Below are positions 1 through 9,122 of a stretch of 64,000 bases of DNA, piece after piece. Under the pieces are notes generated by a model. That model worked only from the letters and a program-made list of their open reading frames with translations. It had not been told where the DNA came from and did not search any database. Source of the stretch: Veillonellaceae bacterium (GTDB lineage Bacteria; Bacillota_C; Negativicutes; UBA1444); contig JAAZNU010000022.1 of NCBI GenBank assembly GCA_012798135.1, forward strand, positions 47,063-111,062, written 5' to 3'. The first letter of the stretch is position 1, and each line of letters opens with the position of its first letter. A program made the position numbers and the translations under genes.

Positions 1-33
1 CCTAATGCGGCTTTATTTGACCAAGTTTTATAA
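1..33 (+). CDS. C-terminal tail of an upstream gene, probably the YjiH-like partner (partial)
   Basis: The window opens in a reading frame that gives ten residues and then TAA at 31-33, just ahead of the ribosome binding site of the YjiG-like gene. Nothing in ten residues identifies it. YjiG-type proteins are usually encoded directly after a YjiH-type nucleoside-recognition-domain membrane protein, so this tail is inferred to be that partner. The frame choice rests on position only. Confidence 0.4.
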   Translation, partial: PNAALFDQVL

Positions 34-48
34 GGGGGACCTCGGACA

Positions 49-510
49 ATGAACAATAAAACCATTGTTGACATTTTTGTTGATGGCGCCCGTAAGGGTT
101 GGAACATTGCGGTTGCCAGCATTGTGCCGAATGTAATAATGGCCTTTGCGGTCATCCAGGTGCTAAAAATCACGGGCTTGCTGCAACTGCTCGGCAACCT
201 GTTTTCGCCGGTCATGGCAATCTTTGGACTGCCGGGCGAGGCCGCCATGGTACTGCTGGCGGCATGGATCGCCAATGGCGGCGGCGTGGGCGTCGCAGCC
301 AGTTTGTTTACTGCCGGCACGATCAACGATGCTCACGTTACCATCTTGTTGCCGGCAATTTTCCTGATGGGAGCACAGCTGCAATTCATGGGCCGTTGCC
401 TGGGAACGATCGGCGTGCAATCCGGCCTCTATGCGGCGTATTTTTCCATCAGCATCATCAATGCAATGGGGGCCATGTTGCTAACCCGTCTGATTCTTTC
501 CTTTTACTGA
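49..510 (+). CDS. yjiG: YjiG-family membrane protein (nucleoside recognition/Gate domain)
   Basis: A 153-residue very hydrophobic protein with about four membrane segments. It has the length of E. coli YjiG and the Gate-domain pattern (Gly-rich loop GLPGEAA near residue 61, then AAWIANGGGVGVAASLF). The family sits in the inner membrane and usually works as a pair with YjiH; the substrate is not established. The ATG follows AAGGGGGA at good spacing. The preceding frame stops only 15 nt upstream, consistent with an operon with the partner gene, which is almost wholly outside the window. Confidence 0.75.
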   Translation: MNNKTIVDIFVDGARKGWNIAVASIVPNVIMAFAVIQVLKITGLLQLLGNLFSPVMAIFGLPGEAAMVLLAAWIANGGGVGVAASLFTAGTINDAHVTILLPAIFLMGAQLQFMGRCLGTIGVQSGLYAAYFSISIINAMGAMLLTRLILSFY

Positions 511-535
511 CCCCAAAAAATCAGAGCAAAATCGT

Positions 536-572
536 CGAAAGTCCTCATCTTCGTGAAAGATGAGGACTTTCG
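536..572. terminator. Bidirectional terminator between yjiG-like gene and patB
   Basis: A perfect 15-bp stem (536-550 with 558-572) closes a 7-nt loop between two convergent genes. A T-rich tract follows on the minus-strand side; the plus side is less T-rich, so termination is probably stronger for the minus transcript. Confidence 0.6.
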
Positions 573-641
573 TATAAGTAGGGTGAATCCCGTGGGCTAG
601 ACGAAATTTGATTGTTCAGTCAAGCTGCTGGCAAAAAAACT

Positions 642-1868
642 TCATCGATCTGAAGAATCGGCGATATGCCGGTGAATCGCATCGCTCATCCGGCGCAGGC
701 CTTTTTCAATGATTGCCCGCGGCATTGCCAAATTCAAACGGACAAAGCCTTTCGCGTTGCCGACAAACATTGCATCGCCACCCTCCAGCAAAACACCGGC
801 CTGGTTGGCGAAAAACATCGGCAAATCCTCCACATCGGGCAAGCAGTGATTCAAATCCACCCAAGCGAGATAGGTGGCCTCCGGGGTGCGGCAGACGGCG
901 CTCGGCAGGCGGGTGGCGAGATAATCGGTTACCAGCCGGAAATTGCCATCCAAATAGCCTTTCAGTTGCTCCAGCCAATCGCCGCCGCACTCGTAAGCGG
1001 CCTGCGTTGCCGCGAGGGAGAGCGGATTGACCAGCCCGATGAGCCGGTCATGCGCAAGCATTTGATTCCGGACTTCGGCATCCCGGACAATGATGTTGGA
1101 AAACATCAGTCCGGCCAGGTTGAAAGTCTTGCTGGCCGCCATGCAGGTGATGAGTTTGGGATAGTCCGGCAGAACTTTGGCGGTGGGAATGTGTTTTTTG
1201 CCCTGACGAATCAGGTCGCAGTGGATTTCGTCGGAAATCAGCCATAGTCCGTACTTTTGCGCGATAGCGCCTACCCGCTCGGTTTCTTCCTCCGTCCACA
1301 TCCTGCCGCTGGGGTTGTGCGGATTGCACCAGAGGAGGAGTTTCGTCTTGGGGTCTGCCGCTTTTCGTTCCAAATCTTCAAAATCAATGGTAAAACAACC
1401 CTTGTCATAATTCAGGGGGGAACAAACCAATTCCCGGCTGTTGAAAACTGCGGCATGTTTAAAAAAACCGTAAGCTGGAGTGGTGATCAACAACTTTTCA
1501 TCCGGCGCCACCAGATCGCCGACCAGTTCGTATAACGCGGGAATGATGCCGGGCGAGAATACCAGTTGTTCTTTGGGGAAGCTCCAGTCATATTGTTTTC
1601 GGCACCAAGCGGAAAATGCCTCGTAATAGCCGTTGTCGAACACTTGGCTATATCCGAAAATCCGTTTATCCACCCGGTCGTTGATGGCTTGGCAGACTTC
1701 CGGCGGCGTGGCAAAGTCCATATCCGCCACCCACATCCGGATGAATTCATCATCCGGAAAGGGGAATTTCATCTCCGGACCGGCGTGAAAAATGTAGCTC
1801 CGGAATCCATCCGTATTCATCGCGTTTGTCTTTTTGCGGTCAATGATCTCGTCGAAATTGTAATTCAT
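642..1868 (-). CDS. patB: PatB/MalY-type PLP-dependent C-S lyase / aminotransferase
   Basis: A 408-residue fold-type I PLP enzyme. The NPHNPSGR motif is near residues 182-189, SDEIH near 212-216, and the PLP-binding lysine lies in SKTFNLAG near residue 247. This pattern, with the N-terminal WVADMDF segment, is typical of the MalY/PatB branch, which cleaves cystathionine or cysteine to pyruvate, ammonia and a thiol or sulfide; some members act mainly as regulators. Cytosolic. The ATG is preceded by AGGGAGAA. It stands alone with its own promoter at 1945-1973. Exact substrate cannot be read from sequence. Confidence 0.85.
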   Translation of the reverse strand: MNYNFDEIIDRKKTNAMNTDGFRSYIFHAGPEMKFPFPDDEFIRMWVADMDFATPPEVCQAINDRVDKRIFGYSQVFDNGYYEAFSAWCRKQYDWSFPKEQLVFSPGIIPALYELVGDLVAPDEKLLITTPAYGFFKHAAVFNSRELVCSPLNYDKGCFTIDFEDLERKAADPKTKLLLWCNPHNPSGRMWTEEETERVGAIAQKYGLWLISDEIHCDLIRQGKKHIPTAKVLPDYPKLITCMAASKTFNLAGLMFSNIIVRDAEVRNQMLAHDRLIGLVNPLSLAATQAAYECGGDWLEQLKGYLDGNFRLVTDYLATRLPSAVCRTPEATYLAWVDLNHCLPDVEDLPMFFANQAGVLLEGGDAMFVGNAKGFVRLNLAMPRAIIEKGLRRMSDAIHRHIADSSDR

Positions 1869-1944
1869 TTTGTTTCTCCCTATCCCGATTTGCTTTTTCC
1901 GATTTCAACTTTGATTTCTCATTTCGCAAATCCTCGATAGCGTA

Positions 1945-1973
1945 ATTATAAGGGCCAAGCAAATTGTTCACAA
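1945..1973 (-). promoter_or_regulatory. Sigma-A-type promoter for patB
   Basis: On the minus strand TTGTGA and TATAAT are separated by 17 bp, about 75 bp upstream of the patB start. No operator-like repeat was noticed. Confidence 0.6.
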
Positions 1974-2017
1974 GCCGATTTACGGCGTCAATTAAGACTA
2001 CGCAAAATATGCAAAGC

Positions 2018-2044
2018 AAAAAGCCCGCGAATTTCGCGGGCTTT
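2018..2044 (-). terminator. Intrinsic terminator after tmRNA
   Basis: On the minus strand a G+C-rich stem built from AAGCCCGCGAA and its complement with a 3-nt loop is followed by a T tract, 20 nt past the tmRNA CCA end. Confidence 0.8.
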
Positions 2045-2063
2045 CATCATAGGTGGATTTGAA

Positions 2064-2413
2064 TGGTGGAGGCGAGGGGAATCGAACCCCTGTCCAAAAG
2101 CATCGCCACATGGCTTTCTCCGAGCGCAGTCGGTAATTTGTATTTCGCAGTTCCGACGCCCACCGACAGGCTCCGGTCCCACTATCCCAGAAAAGTTTCC
2201 CTATCAGCCCTCCGGGAGTCAGGCTTTAAGGTATCCCGCATTGTGGCGCCCTGATCCCCTGCCGCGGGAAGGGCGGGGGCAGAACGTTAGCAGGTTAAGC
2301 TGCTAAAGCGTATTCGTTGTTTGCAGTTAGCTGTTTCCACCGTATTTCGGGCTGGTGGGATCCCGGCTCGCTTACCATGCCACAACTGCCCTTGTCGAAA
2401 CCAGTACGCCCCC
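2064..2413 (-). ncRNA. ssrA: tmRNA (transfer-messenger RNA)
   Basis: The RNA rescues stalled ribosomes and tags the nascent protein for proteolysis. The 5' end GGGGGCGTACTGGTTTCGAC and the 3' end, with the T-arm GGTTCGATTCC and CGCCTCCACCA, pair as a tRNA-like acceptor of 7 bp. The tag reading frame is at 2324-2295 (minus): it starts at a GCA resume codon, encodes ANNEYALAA and ends in TAA, one residue shorter than the E. coli tag ANDENYALAA. Length is 350 nt including the encoded CCA. It lies directly downstream of smpB and rnr. Confidence 0.95.
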
Positions 2414-2463
2414 GTATAGGGTCGTCGGTTGGCAAAAACGAATCGCAACATGTTTGCACTATT

Positions 2464-2472
2464 ATTATAACA
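2464..2472 (-). promoter_or_regulatory. Extended -10 promoter for tmRNA
   Basis: On the minus strand TGT is followed immediately by TATAAT, an extended -10 element; the -35 position is poor. Initiation near 2457 would leave a 5' leader of about 44 nt to be removed by RNase P. Confidence 0.5.
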
Positions 2473-2515
2473 TAGCTGATGTTGAAGGAGAAGGGGAGGT
2501 AAAGATCGGGCTGCC

Positions 2516-2989
2516 TTATTGCCGTTGCCGGTCCCGCAGCGTCCGCTCGACTTCGCGCTTGGCGTCTTTTTCCGCGGCGGACTGTCGTTTGTCATACAGG
2601 TCTTTGCCGCTGGCCAGCGCCAGTTCGACTTTGGCCAGGCCGTGCGACAGGTAGATTTTCAATGGCACCAAAGTGTAGCCTTTTTCCCGGGTTTTACCCA
2701 GCAGGCGCAGGATTTCCGATTTGTGCATCAGCAGTTTGCGATTGCGGCGGGGTTCGTGGTTAAACCGATTCCCTTGGTCATAGGGGCTGATGTGGGCACT
2801 GATGAGAAAGAGTTCGCCATTCTCGATCCGGGCGTAAGAATCGGTCAGGTTGGCCCGGCCGCCCCGGAGCGATTTGATTTCCGTACCGGTCAATACGATG
2901 CCGGCCTCGAAGGTTTCGTGAATATGATAGTCGTGCCGCGCCCTACGATTTTCGGCGACGATCTTTATACTTTGATTTTTTGCCGGCAC
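2516..2989 (-). CDS. smpB: SsrA-binding protein SmpB
   Basis: A 157-residue protein with the SmpB signature: an N-terminal [16 protein letters not shown] segment, then [21 protein letters not shown] and a basic C-terminal tail that enters the ribosomal mRNA channel. It binds tmRNA and brings it to stalled ribosomes. The start lies inside the end of rnr, giving a 47-nt overlap; moving the start downstream would delete conserved residues, so the overlap appears real. Its RNA partner tmRNA follows 100 nt downstream. Confidence 0.95.
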   Translation of the reverse strand: MPAKNQSIKIVAENRRARHDYHIHETFEAGIVLTGTEIKSLRGGRANLTDSYARIENGELFLISAHISPYDQGNRFNHEPRRNRKLLMHKSEILRLLGKTREKGYTLVPLKIYLSHGLAKVELALASGKDLYDKRQSAAEKDAKREVERTLRDRQRQ

Positions 2990-5039
2990 TGGGTTTCACC
3001 TCTGTCTTTTTTCTGCGGGATTTTTGTTCCGGGGGAGCCTGTGGCAGCGAACGCTTTTGAGTGGATTTCGCTTTGCCGCTAGACGATTTTTTGGCTGGCT
3101 TCTCTTGGCCTGGGCCGGGAACCAGGGAAAAATCCAGCGTCCGTTCCGCCGGGTTGGCGCGCATGAGCCGCACCGTCACGGCGTCGCCGAGCCGGTAACG
3201 TTTTTTTAGGCGCTCGCCAAGCAGGCAGTGCTGATCTTCCACGTAACGGTAGTAATCGTCTTCCAACGCCGTAATATGAACCAGGCCCTCGACGCCGTTT
3301 TCCAGTTCGACGAAGAACCCGAAGGCGGTGACCCCGGCGATGATGGCCGGGAATTCCTCACCGATATACTGTACCATATATTCGGTGGTTTTCATATCGA
3401 CGGACTCACGTTCGGCTTCCGTAGCGGTCCGTTCGCGATCGGAAGAGTCGGCGGCGATCTGGGGCAGCAGTTTCAAGAGCAGTTCCCGCCGCTCGGGCGA
3501 CAATGGACCGCGGAAGGTTTCGTTCAACAGCCGATGAACGATTAGATCGGGATAACGACGGATAGGCGAGGTAAAGTGGGTGTAATATTTCGCGGCCAGA
3601 CCGAAATGACCGGCGTTTTCCGCTTCGTAGCGGGCCTGTTTCAAAGAGCGGAGCATGAGGGTGGAGACCATTTTTTCCTCCGGTCGGCCTGCCATCCAGG
3701 CCAGCGCCTTCTGCAGGTCCATAGGCCGGACTTCTGTCCAGGCGCCGATATGTTGCCCAAAACTGCGGAGCAGATCAGCCAGCTTCGCCATTTTTTCCGG
3801 GTCCGGGTCGGCGTGGACACGGTAGACAAGCGGCACGTTGCGCCGGTCCATGTGTTCGGCGACCGTTTCGTTGGCGGCCAGCATGAACTCTTCGATGATG
3901 GATTCGGCGATGGTTCGCAGTCGTTTCTCAATACCGATGGTACGGCCCTGCTCATCGAGAAGGACTTTGATTTCGGGCAGATCAAAATCGATGGCGCCGC
4001 GCCGTTGCCGCTTTTGACGCAGGATGGCGGCAAGTTGTTCCATGGACTCCAGCATGGGCACCAACGGCGCATATTGTTCGCGCAGCTCGGCGTCAGCTTC
4101 GGCGAGAATGCGTCGGACAATGCGATAGCTGAGACGGGTGCGCACCCGGATGACGCTGGAATATATTTCGTATCGCTTGACTCGTCCGTCCTGATCGATA
4201 TCCATGGAGACCGAAAGCGTTAGGCGGTCTTCACCCTGGTTCAGGCTGCAGATCCCGTTGGAAAGACGATGCGGGAGCATCGGGATGACCCGGTCCACGA
4301 GATAGACACTGGTGCCGCGCTGACGGGCTTCCAGGTCCAATGGACTGTTTTCGGTTACATAATGGCTGACGTCGGCGATATGAACACCCAGGCGGAACTG
4401 GCCATTCGCCAGTTGTTCGACATGTACGGCATCGTCGAGGTCTTTGGCGTCTTCGGAATCGATGGTGACAATCGGCAACTCCCGCAAATCCCGCCGTCCG
4501 TGTATTTCGTCCGGGGTGATGGTTGTCGGAACGCGTTCAGCGGCATGAGCGACTTTGGGTGGAAAGTCACGGGGCAACTGGTGGGCGGCCATGATCGTCA
4601 GTACATCTACGCCGACTTCACCGGTGTGGCCAAGAATTTCAACGATTCTTCCCTCGGCGGGCGCACCGGCGTTCGGCCAGCGGGTGATTTCGACGATGAT
4701 CTGATCGCCGGCACGGGCGCCGGCGGAGAATTTCTTGGGAACCAGAATATCGGCGGCGATTTTGACGTCGGCCGGGTGCATTACCGAGATGCCGTGACGG
4801 TTATCATAGGTGCCGACAATACGAGCATTGGCCCGCTCAATGATTTTAACGACCCAGCCTTCCGGCTTTCGGCCATACAATTCGGCGCGTTCCGTCAGAC
4901 GAACTAGGACTTGGTCGCCATGCATGGCGTCGTTCATATTGGCGCGGGGGATATAGATATCCGGCTCATCAGGATCGCTGGGAATCAAAAAGCCAAAACC
5001 CCGTCCCGATAACTGGAGGCGCCCCTCAATCGCCTTCAT
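2943..5039 (-). CDS. rnr: Ribonuclease R
   Basis: A 698-residue 3'-5' exoribonuclease of the RNB family that degrades structured RNA and, with SmpB-tmRNA, the faulty messages released from rescued ribosomes. Cold-shock-like domains come first (GRGFGFLIP near residue 12, then a second by residue 80), then the RNB domain with the metal-binding aspartates in [13 protein letters not shown] near residue 193, an S1 domain near 560-640 and a Lys/Arg-rich tail. The N-terminal winged-helix domain of about 70 residues seen in Bacillus RNase R is absent. The ATG overlaps the thioesterase stop (ATGA), indicating translational coupling. Confidence 0.93.
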   Translation of the reverse strand: MKAIEGRLQLSGRGFGFLIPSDPDEPDIYIPRANMNDAMHGDQVLVRLTERAELYGRKPEGWVVKIIERANARIVGTYDNRHGISVMHPADVKIAADILVPKKFSAGARAGDQIIVEITRWPNAGAPAEGRIVEILGHTGEVGVDVLTIMAAHQLPRDFPPKVAHAAERVPTTITPDEIHGRRDLRELPIVTIDSEDAKDLDDAVHVEQLANGQFRLGVHIADVSHYVTENSPLDLEARQRGTSVYLVDRVIPMLPHRLSNGICSLNQGEDRLTLSVSMDIDQDGRVKRYEIYSSVIRVRTRLSYRIVRRILAEADAELREQYAPLVPMLESMEQLAAILRQKRQRRGAIDFDLPEIKVLLDEQGRTIGIEKRLRTIAESIIEEFMLAANETVAEHMDRRNVPLVYRVHADPDPEKMAKLADLLRSFGQHIGAWTEVRPMDLQKALAWMAGRPEEKMVSTLMLRSLKQARYEAENAGHFGLAAKYYTHFTSPIRRYPDLIVHRLLNETFRGPLSPERRELLLKLLPQIAADSSDRERTATEAERESVDMKTTEYMVQYIGEEFPAIIAGVTAFGFFVELENGVEGLVHITALEDDYYRYVEDQHCLLGERLKKRYRLGDAVTVRLMRANPAERTLDFSLVPGPGQEKPAKKSSSGKAKSTQKRSLPQAPPEQKSRRKKTEVKPSAGKKSKYKDRRRKS

Positions 5040-5443
5040 GATGGGTCGGTGACGAACACTTTCGCCGAACCTTCGGCAGTAATGGTCCCATCCGGCAATT
5101 CGATGGAGCCGGCCGTTTCGTAAATACGGCCCCGGCTTTTGGTGATGCGGCCCTTGATGAGGAGAGGAACGCCGATCGGCGTTGGTTTCAGATAGCGCAC
5201 CTCCAGACGGGCGGTGACGGCAGTCAGGCCTTTGGCGTAAATATACCGGGCCATGATTTCGTCGAGCAAAGTGCTGATGATCCCGCCGTGCAAAATTCCA
5301 TCATACCCCTGATGTTGCATTTCGCCGGTAAAATGCGAGATATAGGTGTCGCCTTCTTCCTCGAATTGGAGCTTCAGGCCGCAGGGGTTGAGACGGCCGC
5401 AGGCGAAACACCATTCGTTTTGGTCGTTAAGCGTGTTTTCCAT
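5036..5443 (-). CDS. PaaI-type hotdog-fold thioesterase
   Basis: A 135-residue single hotdog-domain protein. The segment HGGIISTLLDEIMARY near residues 82-97 is the PaaI/4HBT pattern, with the acidic residue that activates water in acyl-CoA hydrolysis. The N-terminal CFACGRLNPCGLKL stretch is common in this subfamily. It probably hydrolyses an acyl- or aryl-CoA ester in the cytosol; the substrate is unknown. The ATG follows AGGAG at 6 nt. Its stop overlaps the rnr start. Confidence 0.8.
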   Translation of the reverse strand: MENTLNDQNEWCFACGRLNPCGLKLQFEEEGDTYISHFTGEMQHQGYDGILHGGIISTLLDEIMARYIYAKGLTAVTARLEVRYLKPTPIGVPLLIKGRITKSRGRIYETAGSIELPDGTITAEGSAKVFVTDPS

Positions 5444-5459
5444 AGTGATCTCCTATCTT

Positions 5460-6524
5460 TTATTCTTTTTTTCTGACCGCAGTCGATCCGTTCAGCGGGT
5501 GTTTTGACCATAGTGCCGGATCATCCGGCACAGGTTGTAGTCCAGACACGGTATATCGTTCCGGGTTGGCTAGGTAGGTCGTGCTGAATCCCAGGGGAAA
5601 TTCATAGACTTCCCCGGTGGCGGGAAGGTAGAGACGTTCCATGCCACGCAGGCTGTCGGCTTTTTTTTCGGCGTTCATGTCATCCGCTGGCTGGCGTTTT
5701 TCCCATAGAGTGGCTATGGCATTGATAACGGGCGTGAGCGAAGCGCCATCCTGCAGCAATGTGGGCAAGTCTTCAGCCCGGGCCTTGCGACATTTTTTTT
5801 CATAGTCGCCGCCAAGTTTGAACGAGCGGGCAGCGGTTAGCAATGCCGGCAGTCGGGCGGTCAGTTCACCCTTCGGAGCAGTCAGGCCATACAGCAGATA
5901 ACCCATGCCGATGCCGCCGCCCGGTGCATTGCGATACTCCGGGGAAGGAACGGTGGTAATGGCGATTAGGCCTTCACCCAGCCGGTTATTTTGGACAAAC
6001 AGGATTCGGATAATTGCCGTCTGGGTATCGAGATAGTCCAACGCTTTTTTCTGCGGATAAACCGCGACCGGCTCAACCACACGCAGCCCGGGCCGATCCG
6101 GCATAAAGTCGCGCATGGTCGTCATTTGCAATACTTGTGGGATAAAGCGCGAAAAATTTTCCGGATTCAGGGGCTGGATGACCGGCATGTCCAAGCGATG
6201 CAAGGACTGGCCGCTGATGGTTTCATATTGCATGTCGCTGGACTTTTGTTCTTGTGTCATGTAAACTGGGCCGAAGCGCGGGAAAAAGAACAGTTGTTGC
6301 AGCGGTTCGGCAGGGTTTTGCAACAATAAAGTCAATGTATCACATTCGCCAGTTTGGGACAATGTCCAGTTGGCGGGCTTTTCAAACGTGAATGGCACGA
6401 CCGGGGCCGCAGGCACAGCAGGTTTTGACGGCTTTTTTGCGGCTGAGGCGGCAAGGGGAAAGAGGCAAAGCAAAACCAGCAAGCCGAACAGCCAAGAATA
6501 CTTTTTGACAGGCAATTTATGCAT
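5460..6524 (-). CDS. Exported protein of unknown function
   Basis: A 354-residue protein with a clear N-terminal signal peptide: basic MHKLPVKK, a hydrophobic core of about 17 residues, then AASAAKK with a likely signal peptidase I site after ASA. A Lys/Pro/Ala linker follows. The mature part is soluble-looking with no membrane segment and no motif I recognise. The start lies 12 nt after GGAG, rather far. It is encoded 9 nt after the esterase stop and is probably co-transcribed with it. Function cannot be assigned. Confidence 0.7.
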   Translation of the reverse strand: MHKLPVKKYSWLFGLLVLLCLFPLAASAAKKPSKPAVPAAPVVPFTFEKPANWTLSQTGECDTLTLLLQNPAEPLQQLFFFPRFGPVYMTQEQKSSDMQYETISGQSLHRLDMPVIQPLNPENFSRFIPQVLQMTTMRDFMPDRPGLRVVEPVAVYPQKKALDYLDTQTAIIRILFVQNNRLGEGLIAITTVPSPEYRNAPGGGIGMGYLLYGLTAPKGELTARLPALLTAARSFKLGGDYEKKCRKARAEDLPTLLQDGASLTPVINAIATLWEKRQPADDMNAEKKADSLRGMERLYLPATGEVYEFPLGFSTTYLANPERYTVSGLQPVPDDPALWSKHPLNGSTAVRKKE

Positions 6525-6533
6525 GAGGATAAT

Positions 6534-7289
6534 TCACTCCTTAGTAAGCGGATGATCCAGAAATTCGGCGACTTTATCAAATACGATTTGACGTTCAATA
6601 TCGATGGTAATGACATGGCCGGATTTTTTCAGCCAAAACAGTTCCTTGTCTGAGGTGCCCAAATGATCCAGGATATAACTTGCACTTTCTGGCCTTACCG
6701 TATGTTCATGGCGGGAATGGATCAGCAGGGTCGGACTTTGGACAAGCGGCAAATCCGACTGCACCGACCGGATGAGTTCAAGCAGACTTGACAGACAGTC
6801 AAGCGGAGTGCAGTCATAGCCGACATAGTATTGAGGGTCGATGTCATAATCCCGGCGCTTTTTGGGTATAAAGCGGTGAAATGCACGGTAAAGCGGCAAT
6901 AACGGCAATCTCTTGGCGGTTAAAAAGATGGGAGTGCTTAATGCCGCCACTCGATCCACTGAATATTCAGCGGCCAGTTTCAGTGACAGCAGACCGCCCA
7001 TGGAAAGTCCCACTACGTTGACGCGTGGGCATAAACCACCCAGCAGGGTGAAGCCGTCGACGGCGGCGCCATACCAATGTCGCCAAGTGGTGGATTCCAT
7101 GTCCTCAACGCAGGTGCCGTGCCCGGGCAGGCGAATCGCCAGCACGGTAAAACCTCTTTGATGCAGTGATTCTCCCAGTAGCCGCATCTCCGCCGGGGTG
7201 CCGGTAAATCCATGAATCAATAAAACCCCGTTTGAACCGCCCTTTAATAAAAACGGATCGGCTCCAGGCATGATTCGCAGGGTTTTCAT
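6534..7289 (-). CDS. Est30-like carboxylesterase (alpha/beta hydrolase)
   Basis: A 251-residue serine hydrolase with the oxyanion motif HGFTGTPAEM near residues 26-35, nucleophile serine 96 in GLSMGG, and the C-terminal histidine in SGHVITID. This matches Geobacillus Est30-type carboxylesterases and monoglyceride lipases. The catalytic acid in the SRHEHTV segment looks like Glu rather than the usual Asp. The start was placed at the ATG that has AGGAGAG upstream; the frame is open 14 codons further. The exported unknown gene follows directly. Confidence 0.8.
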   Translation of the reverse strand: MKTLRIMPGADPFLLKGGSNGVLLIHGFTGTPAEMRLLGESLHQRGFTVLAIRLPGHGTCVEDMESTTWRHWYGAAVDGFTLLGGLCPRVNVVGLSMGGLLSLKLAAEYSVDRVAALSTPIFLTAKRLPLLPLYRAFHRFIPKKRRDYDIDPQYYVGYDCTPLDCLSSLLELIRSVQSDLPLVQSPTLLIHSRHEHTVRPESASYILDHLGTSDKELFWLKKSGHVITIDIERQIVFDKVAEFLDHPLTKE

Positions 7290-7363
7290 GCAACATTCTC
7301 TCCTTGCTGTTCTACTTTCCAAGAATTCCACAGGGGAGGCCGCAAACCCTGCTTAAAGTATAG

Positions 7364-7369
7364 TATAAT
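7364..7369 (+). promoter_or_regulatory. -10 element upstream of the CBS-pyrophosphatase
   Basis: A consensus TATAAT lies 30 nt before the chosen start, but the -35 position is poor. It is probably the promoter of the pyrophosphatase gene. Confidence 0.4.
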
Positions 7370-7398
7370 ACATTCATCACTGTATGTGGAGGAATGGA

Positions 7399-9045
7399 AT
7401 GTCTAGGCCGTTGTATGTCATCGGGCATCGGAACCCGGATACGGATTCGATTTGTTCAGCGATTGGCTACGCCCACCTGAAACAGGCGATGGGTGAGTCG
7501 GCGGTGCCGGCCAGGGCAGGACAGATGAATGCGGAAACCCGTTTTGTGTTGGAACGGTTTCGACAGGAATCCCCGATACTGATTCCCGACTTGTATCCGC
7601 GCGCCCGCGATATTATGTCGCCAGTTCTGGTGACAATCCTGCCGGATCAGACCCTGCGCGAACTGGGCCGAATGATGCGCGAAAACAATGGAAAATCGGC
7701 GGCTGTGATCGATGAAAAGGGAATTCTTTTGGGGATTGTTTCCCTGGGCGACTTGGCCCGGCGTTATTTCGAAGAATTGGAGATGCCGGATTTAGCCTCG
7801 GCAGGAGTGAGATTCCGGGGTATTCTGGCAGTGTTGAATGGGAAAATTGCCGTGGCGGGCGATATGGACCGGCGAGTCCGGGGAAAAATATGGATCGCCG
7901 CCGCCAAAGCAGAAACGTTTTGCAATTTGATCGGCGCCGGGGATATTGTCTTGGCGGGTGACCGCGAAGAGGCTCAGCTAAAGCTGCTGGATTGCGGAAT
8001 TGATGCCTTGGTGCTTACCGGCAACGCGCCTGCGGGCAACGTTCTGCGGGAACGGGCCGCCGCAAAAGGGATCTTCGTATTCCAGACAAGTTTTGATACC
8101 TATACGGCCGCTCGTTTGATCAATCAGAGCATTCCGGTCCGAGTGATCATGCAACAAAACGTTGTTTCTTTCCGTCCGTCGGATTTAGTCAGTGATATTA
8201 GGGAAACGATAGTGCGAACCCGGTTCCGAAACTATCCGGTGACGGAAAATGGCCGAATTATTGGCATGATCAACCGCGAGCGACTGATTGTCCCGGAGCG
8301 GGAAAAAGTAATTCTGGTTGACCACAATGAGAAAACTCAGGCGGTGGCCGGCATCGAGGAAGCCCATATTCTTGAGATTATTGATCACCATCGCTTGGGA
8401 GGACTGGAAACGGGGGAGCCCATTTTCATTCGACACGATCCCGTGGGCTCGACCTCGACTATCGTTGCCAATATGCATTGGCACCGCAATGTGAAAATGT
8501 CTGAAAATATCGCCGGCGTGCTTCTGTCAGGCATCCTTTCGGATACGTTGTTGTTTAAGTCGCCAACATCTACTCCGCAGGATCGGGAAACAGCAAAACA
8601 ACTCGCCCAAATTGCCGGTGTTGATTTGACCGAATTCGGCATGGCCGTGTTGCGGGCCGGATCGCGATTTAATGGAATGGAGCCGGAAGAAATCATCCGG
8701 TATGACTTGAAAGAATTTCAGATCGCGGATTATCGGGTTTCGATCAGTCAGATCACCGTAATGGATGCCGCGGATATTTTGGCAAAGCGTTCGGAAGGTT
8801 TGGAAGGGGCTCTGTCCATGGTGCGTCAGAAAGAAGGGTTCGATCTATCCCTCTTGATGGTCACGGATATTTTGCAGGAAACAACTCATTTGCTCCACGC
8901 CGGGCGGCCAACCAGCCTGTTGCGCCGTGCTTTTGGTGCTCAAAGCACGGATACGTTATTTGTCCTGCTCCAAACCATGTCGAGAAAGAAACAGGTAGTG
9001 CCGCCATTGGTGGAGGCGGCGCGGGAGGAAGAACTCTCGATGTAG
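7399..9045 (+). CDS. ppaC: Mn-dependent inorganic pyrophosphatase with CBS and DRTGG domains
   Basis: A 548-residue family II pyrophosphatase hydrolysing PPi to phosphate in the cytosol. Order: DHH half with GHRNPDTDSICSA at the N-terminus, CBS (about 65-125), DRTGG-like segment (about 130-240), second CBS (about 245-300), then the DHH continuation with DHNEK and IIDHHRLGG and the DHHA2 domain to the C-terminus. CBS pairs in this family bind AMP/ADP (inhibitory) or ATP and diadenosine polyphosphates (activating). The start was chosen because GGAGG lies 6 nt before it; the ATG five codons upstream precedes that site. It converges with hppA. Confidence 0.92.
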   Translation: MSRPLYVIGHRNPDTDSICSAIGYAHLKQAMGESAVPARAGQMNAETRFVLERFRQESPILIPDLYPRARDIMSPVLVTILPDQTLRELGRMMRENNGKSAAVIDEKGILLGIVSLGDLARRYFEELEMPDLASAGVRFRGILAVLNGKIAVAGDMDRRVRGKIWIAAAKAETFCNLIGAGDIVLAGDREEAQLKLLDCGIDALVLTGNAPAGNVLRERAAAKGIFVFQTSFDTYTAARLINQSIPVRVIMQQNVVSFRPSDLVSDIRETIVRTRFRNYPVTENGRIIGMINRERLIVPEREKVILVDHNEKTQAVAGIEEAHILEIIDHHRLGGLETGEPIFIRHDPVGSTSTIVANMHWHRNVKMSENIAGVLLSGILSDTLLFKSPTSTPQDRETAKQLAQIAGVDLTEFGMAVLRAGSRFNGMEPEEIIRYDLKEFQIADYRVSISQITVMDAADILAKRSEGLEGALSMVRQKEGFDLSLLMVTDILQETTHLLHAGRPTSLLRRAFGAQSTDTLFVLLQTMSRKKQVVPPLVEAAREEELSM

Positions 9046-9058
9046 ATCATGGGATAAG

Positions 9059-9093
9059 AAATCCCCCGGGATCATTAAGAACCCGGGGGATTT
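9059..9093. terminator. Bidirectional terminator between ppaC and hppA
   Basis: A perfect 12-bp stem of AAATCCCCCGGG with its complement closes an 11-nt loop, flanked by A and T tracts, between the two convergent pyrophosphatase genes. Confidence 0.85.
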
Positions 9094-9122
9094 CCTGTCA
9101 TTGAAAAGGTTTCGTAGTCGGC

